NCBI GenBank assembly: GCA_947584775.1
Contig: CANPWT010000013.1
Coordinates: forward strand, 1-22,286
Direction of reading: 5' to 3'
DNA from: an uncultured Clostridia bacterium
Lineage (GTDB): Bacteria > Bacillota > Clostridia > Christensenellales > UBA1242
Length of the DNA stretch: 22,286 nt
This document shows, piece by piece, positions 21,847-22,286 of this stretch. The notes under the pieces are model-generated. The model worked only from the letters and a program-made list of their open reading frames with translations, was not told where the DNA came from and did not search any database. The position numbers and the translations under genes are program-made. How positions within the stretch are numbered: position 1 is the first letter of the stretch; each line of letters starts with the position of its first letter.

Positions 21847-21993
21847 CCACTCTGTTAAATTGGATGGTAGTAGTATCAAATAAGTTAAACCTTAGGCACG
21901 TATGCTCAACTTATTCCGCAAAATGTACTATATTTTAAATAATTGTGCCTGAATTATACCTAAATTTTCAACAATACACCATGTAGTTATAAT
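21847..21993. other. Non-coding stretch between ku and the tRNAs with two inverted repeats
   Basis: No gene seen. AATAAGTT (21879-21886) is complementary to AACTTATT (21908-21915), and TTAGGCAC (21892-21899) to GTGCCTGA (21945-21952) with one G-U. The two stems interlock, so they would compete or form a pseudoknot. Confidence 0.4.
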
Positions 21994-22019
21994 AAAAAAA
22001 CACCACTAAATATTGTGGT
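21994..22019 (-). terminator. Terminator of the tRNA-Thr/tRNA-Tyr unit
   Basis: On the minus strand ACCAC (22019-22015) pairs with GTGGT (22006-22002) around an 8-nt loop, followed by G and seven T (22000-21994). It lies eight bases past the tRNA-Tyr CCA end. Confidence 0.7.
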
Positions 22020-22026
22020 ATTTTCT

Positions 22027-22111
22027 TGGTGGGAAGATGTGGATTCGAACCACAGAAGACGAAGTCGACGGATTTACAGTCCGTTGCATTTGGCCGCTCT
22101 GCAATCTTCCC
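22027..22111 (-). tRNA. tRNA-Tyr (GTA anticodon)
   Basis: Acceptor GGGAAGA (22111-22105) pairs with TCTTCCC (22037-22031), with discriminator A and an encoded CCA. The anticodon loop CTGTAAA gives GTA. A long variable arm (GACTTCGTC) is present, as expected of class II bacterial tRNA-Tyr. U8 is present. Confidence 0.97.
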
Positions 22112-22127
22112 ATAAGGGAACGTTCAG

Positions 22128-22216
22128 ACAAAATCTTAACGCTCATGGAGCGTCAAGACGGAATCTTCACGCTCTGATGGAGCCTAAAGATGGGAATCTT
22201 CACGCTCTGATGGAGC
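22128..22216. repeat. Three tandem repeats, period about 33, between two tRNA genes
   Basis: Units 22160-22183 and 22193-22216 are identical over 24 bases (GGAATCTTCACGC, then TCTGATGGAGC). A degenerate copy lies at 22128-22151. Unit 3 ends inside tRNA-Thr: its TGGAGC is the complement of the tRNA 3' end GCTCCA. The first unit contains ACGCTC-ATG-GAGCGT, a perfect 6-bp hairpin. Confidence 0.8.
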
Positions 22217-22285
22217 TAGTGAAGGGAATCGAACCCCCAACCTGCTGATTACAAGTCAGCTGCTCTACCGTTGAGCCACACTAGC
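22211..22285 (-). tRNA. tRNA-Thr (TGT anticodon)
   Basis: Acceptor GCTAGTG (22285-22279) pairs with CACTAGC (22221-22215), with discriminator T and an encoded CCA. The anticodon loop CTTGTAA gives TGT, which decodes ACA and probably other ACN codons. U8 is present. Read on the minus strand it lies upstream of tRNA-Tyr, probably in one transcript. Confidence 0.96.
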
Positions 22286-22286
22286 A

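Noticed and set aside
22015..22248. 77-codon open frame across the tRNA region
   Set aside because: It reads antisense through tRNA-Tyr, the tandem repeats and part of tRNA-Thr; a repeat-made artefact.

Overview
The window is AT-rich chromosomal DNA from an endospore-forming low-GC Firmicute, most likely an uncultured member of the Clostridia. It carries the sporulation operons spoIIAA-spoIIAB-sigF and spoVAC-spoVAD-spoVAE, a yunB homologue, RNase Y, a LexA-type SOS repressor with a Firmicute-type operator, and bacterial Ku. I cannot name the genus from sequence alone. There is no sign of phage, plasmid, insertion sequence or CRISPR.

Layout. 1-92: the first codons of a minus-strand gene behind a promoter whose -35/-10 spacer contains a run of ten G. 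150-2289: a Xer-like tyrosine recombinase and lexA, separated by about 400 bp of AT-rich, repeat-like DNA. 2325-6669: an operon of a membrane-anchored PadR-type regulator, an ABC ATPase and an ABC-2 permease, closed by a terminator. 6670-6951: a structured region with no gene. 6952-7566: rnhA and tRNA-Trp, both minus. 7608-8081: an unrecognised small protein. 8144-9808: rny. 9910-12190: the cysteine desulfurase-thiI operon. 12196-13440: yunB and an unknown 172-residue protein. 13452-15357: spoVAC-D-E. 15473-16978: an unknown Asn/Glu-rich exported protein on the plus strand. 16975-18452: spoIIAA-AB-sigF. 18579-19892: a divergent thymidylate synthase with an insertion. 19891-20957: a two-zinc-ribbon membrane protein. 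21032-21846: ku. 21994-22285: tRNA-Tyr and tRNA-Thr, separated by short tandem repeats.

How the genes work together. SpoIIAA, SpoIIAB and SigF form the forespore sigma-F switch. The SpoVA proteins move dipicolinic acid during spore formation and germination. LexA and Ku belong to the DNA-damage response and repair. The cysteine desulfurase passes sulfur to ThiI for 4-thiouridine at tRNA position 8, and all three tRNAs here have U8. The PadR-ABC operon looks like a self-regulated exporter.

The most unusual signals are: (a) the G10 tract inside a promoter spacer, which suggests phase variation; (b) five genes without a Shine-Dalgarno sequence whose -10 box ends 6-7 nt before the ATG, pointing to leaderless mRNAs beside normally led genes; (c) the PadR-membrane fusion with a perfect 9-2-9 dyad over its promoter; (d) the structured region 6678-6948; (e) the unknown exported protein with spaced NIDTY motifs between two spore operons; and (f) tandem repeats carrying copies of the tRNA-Thr 3' end.
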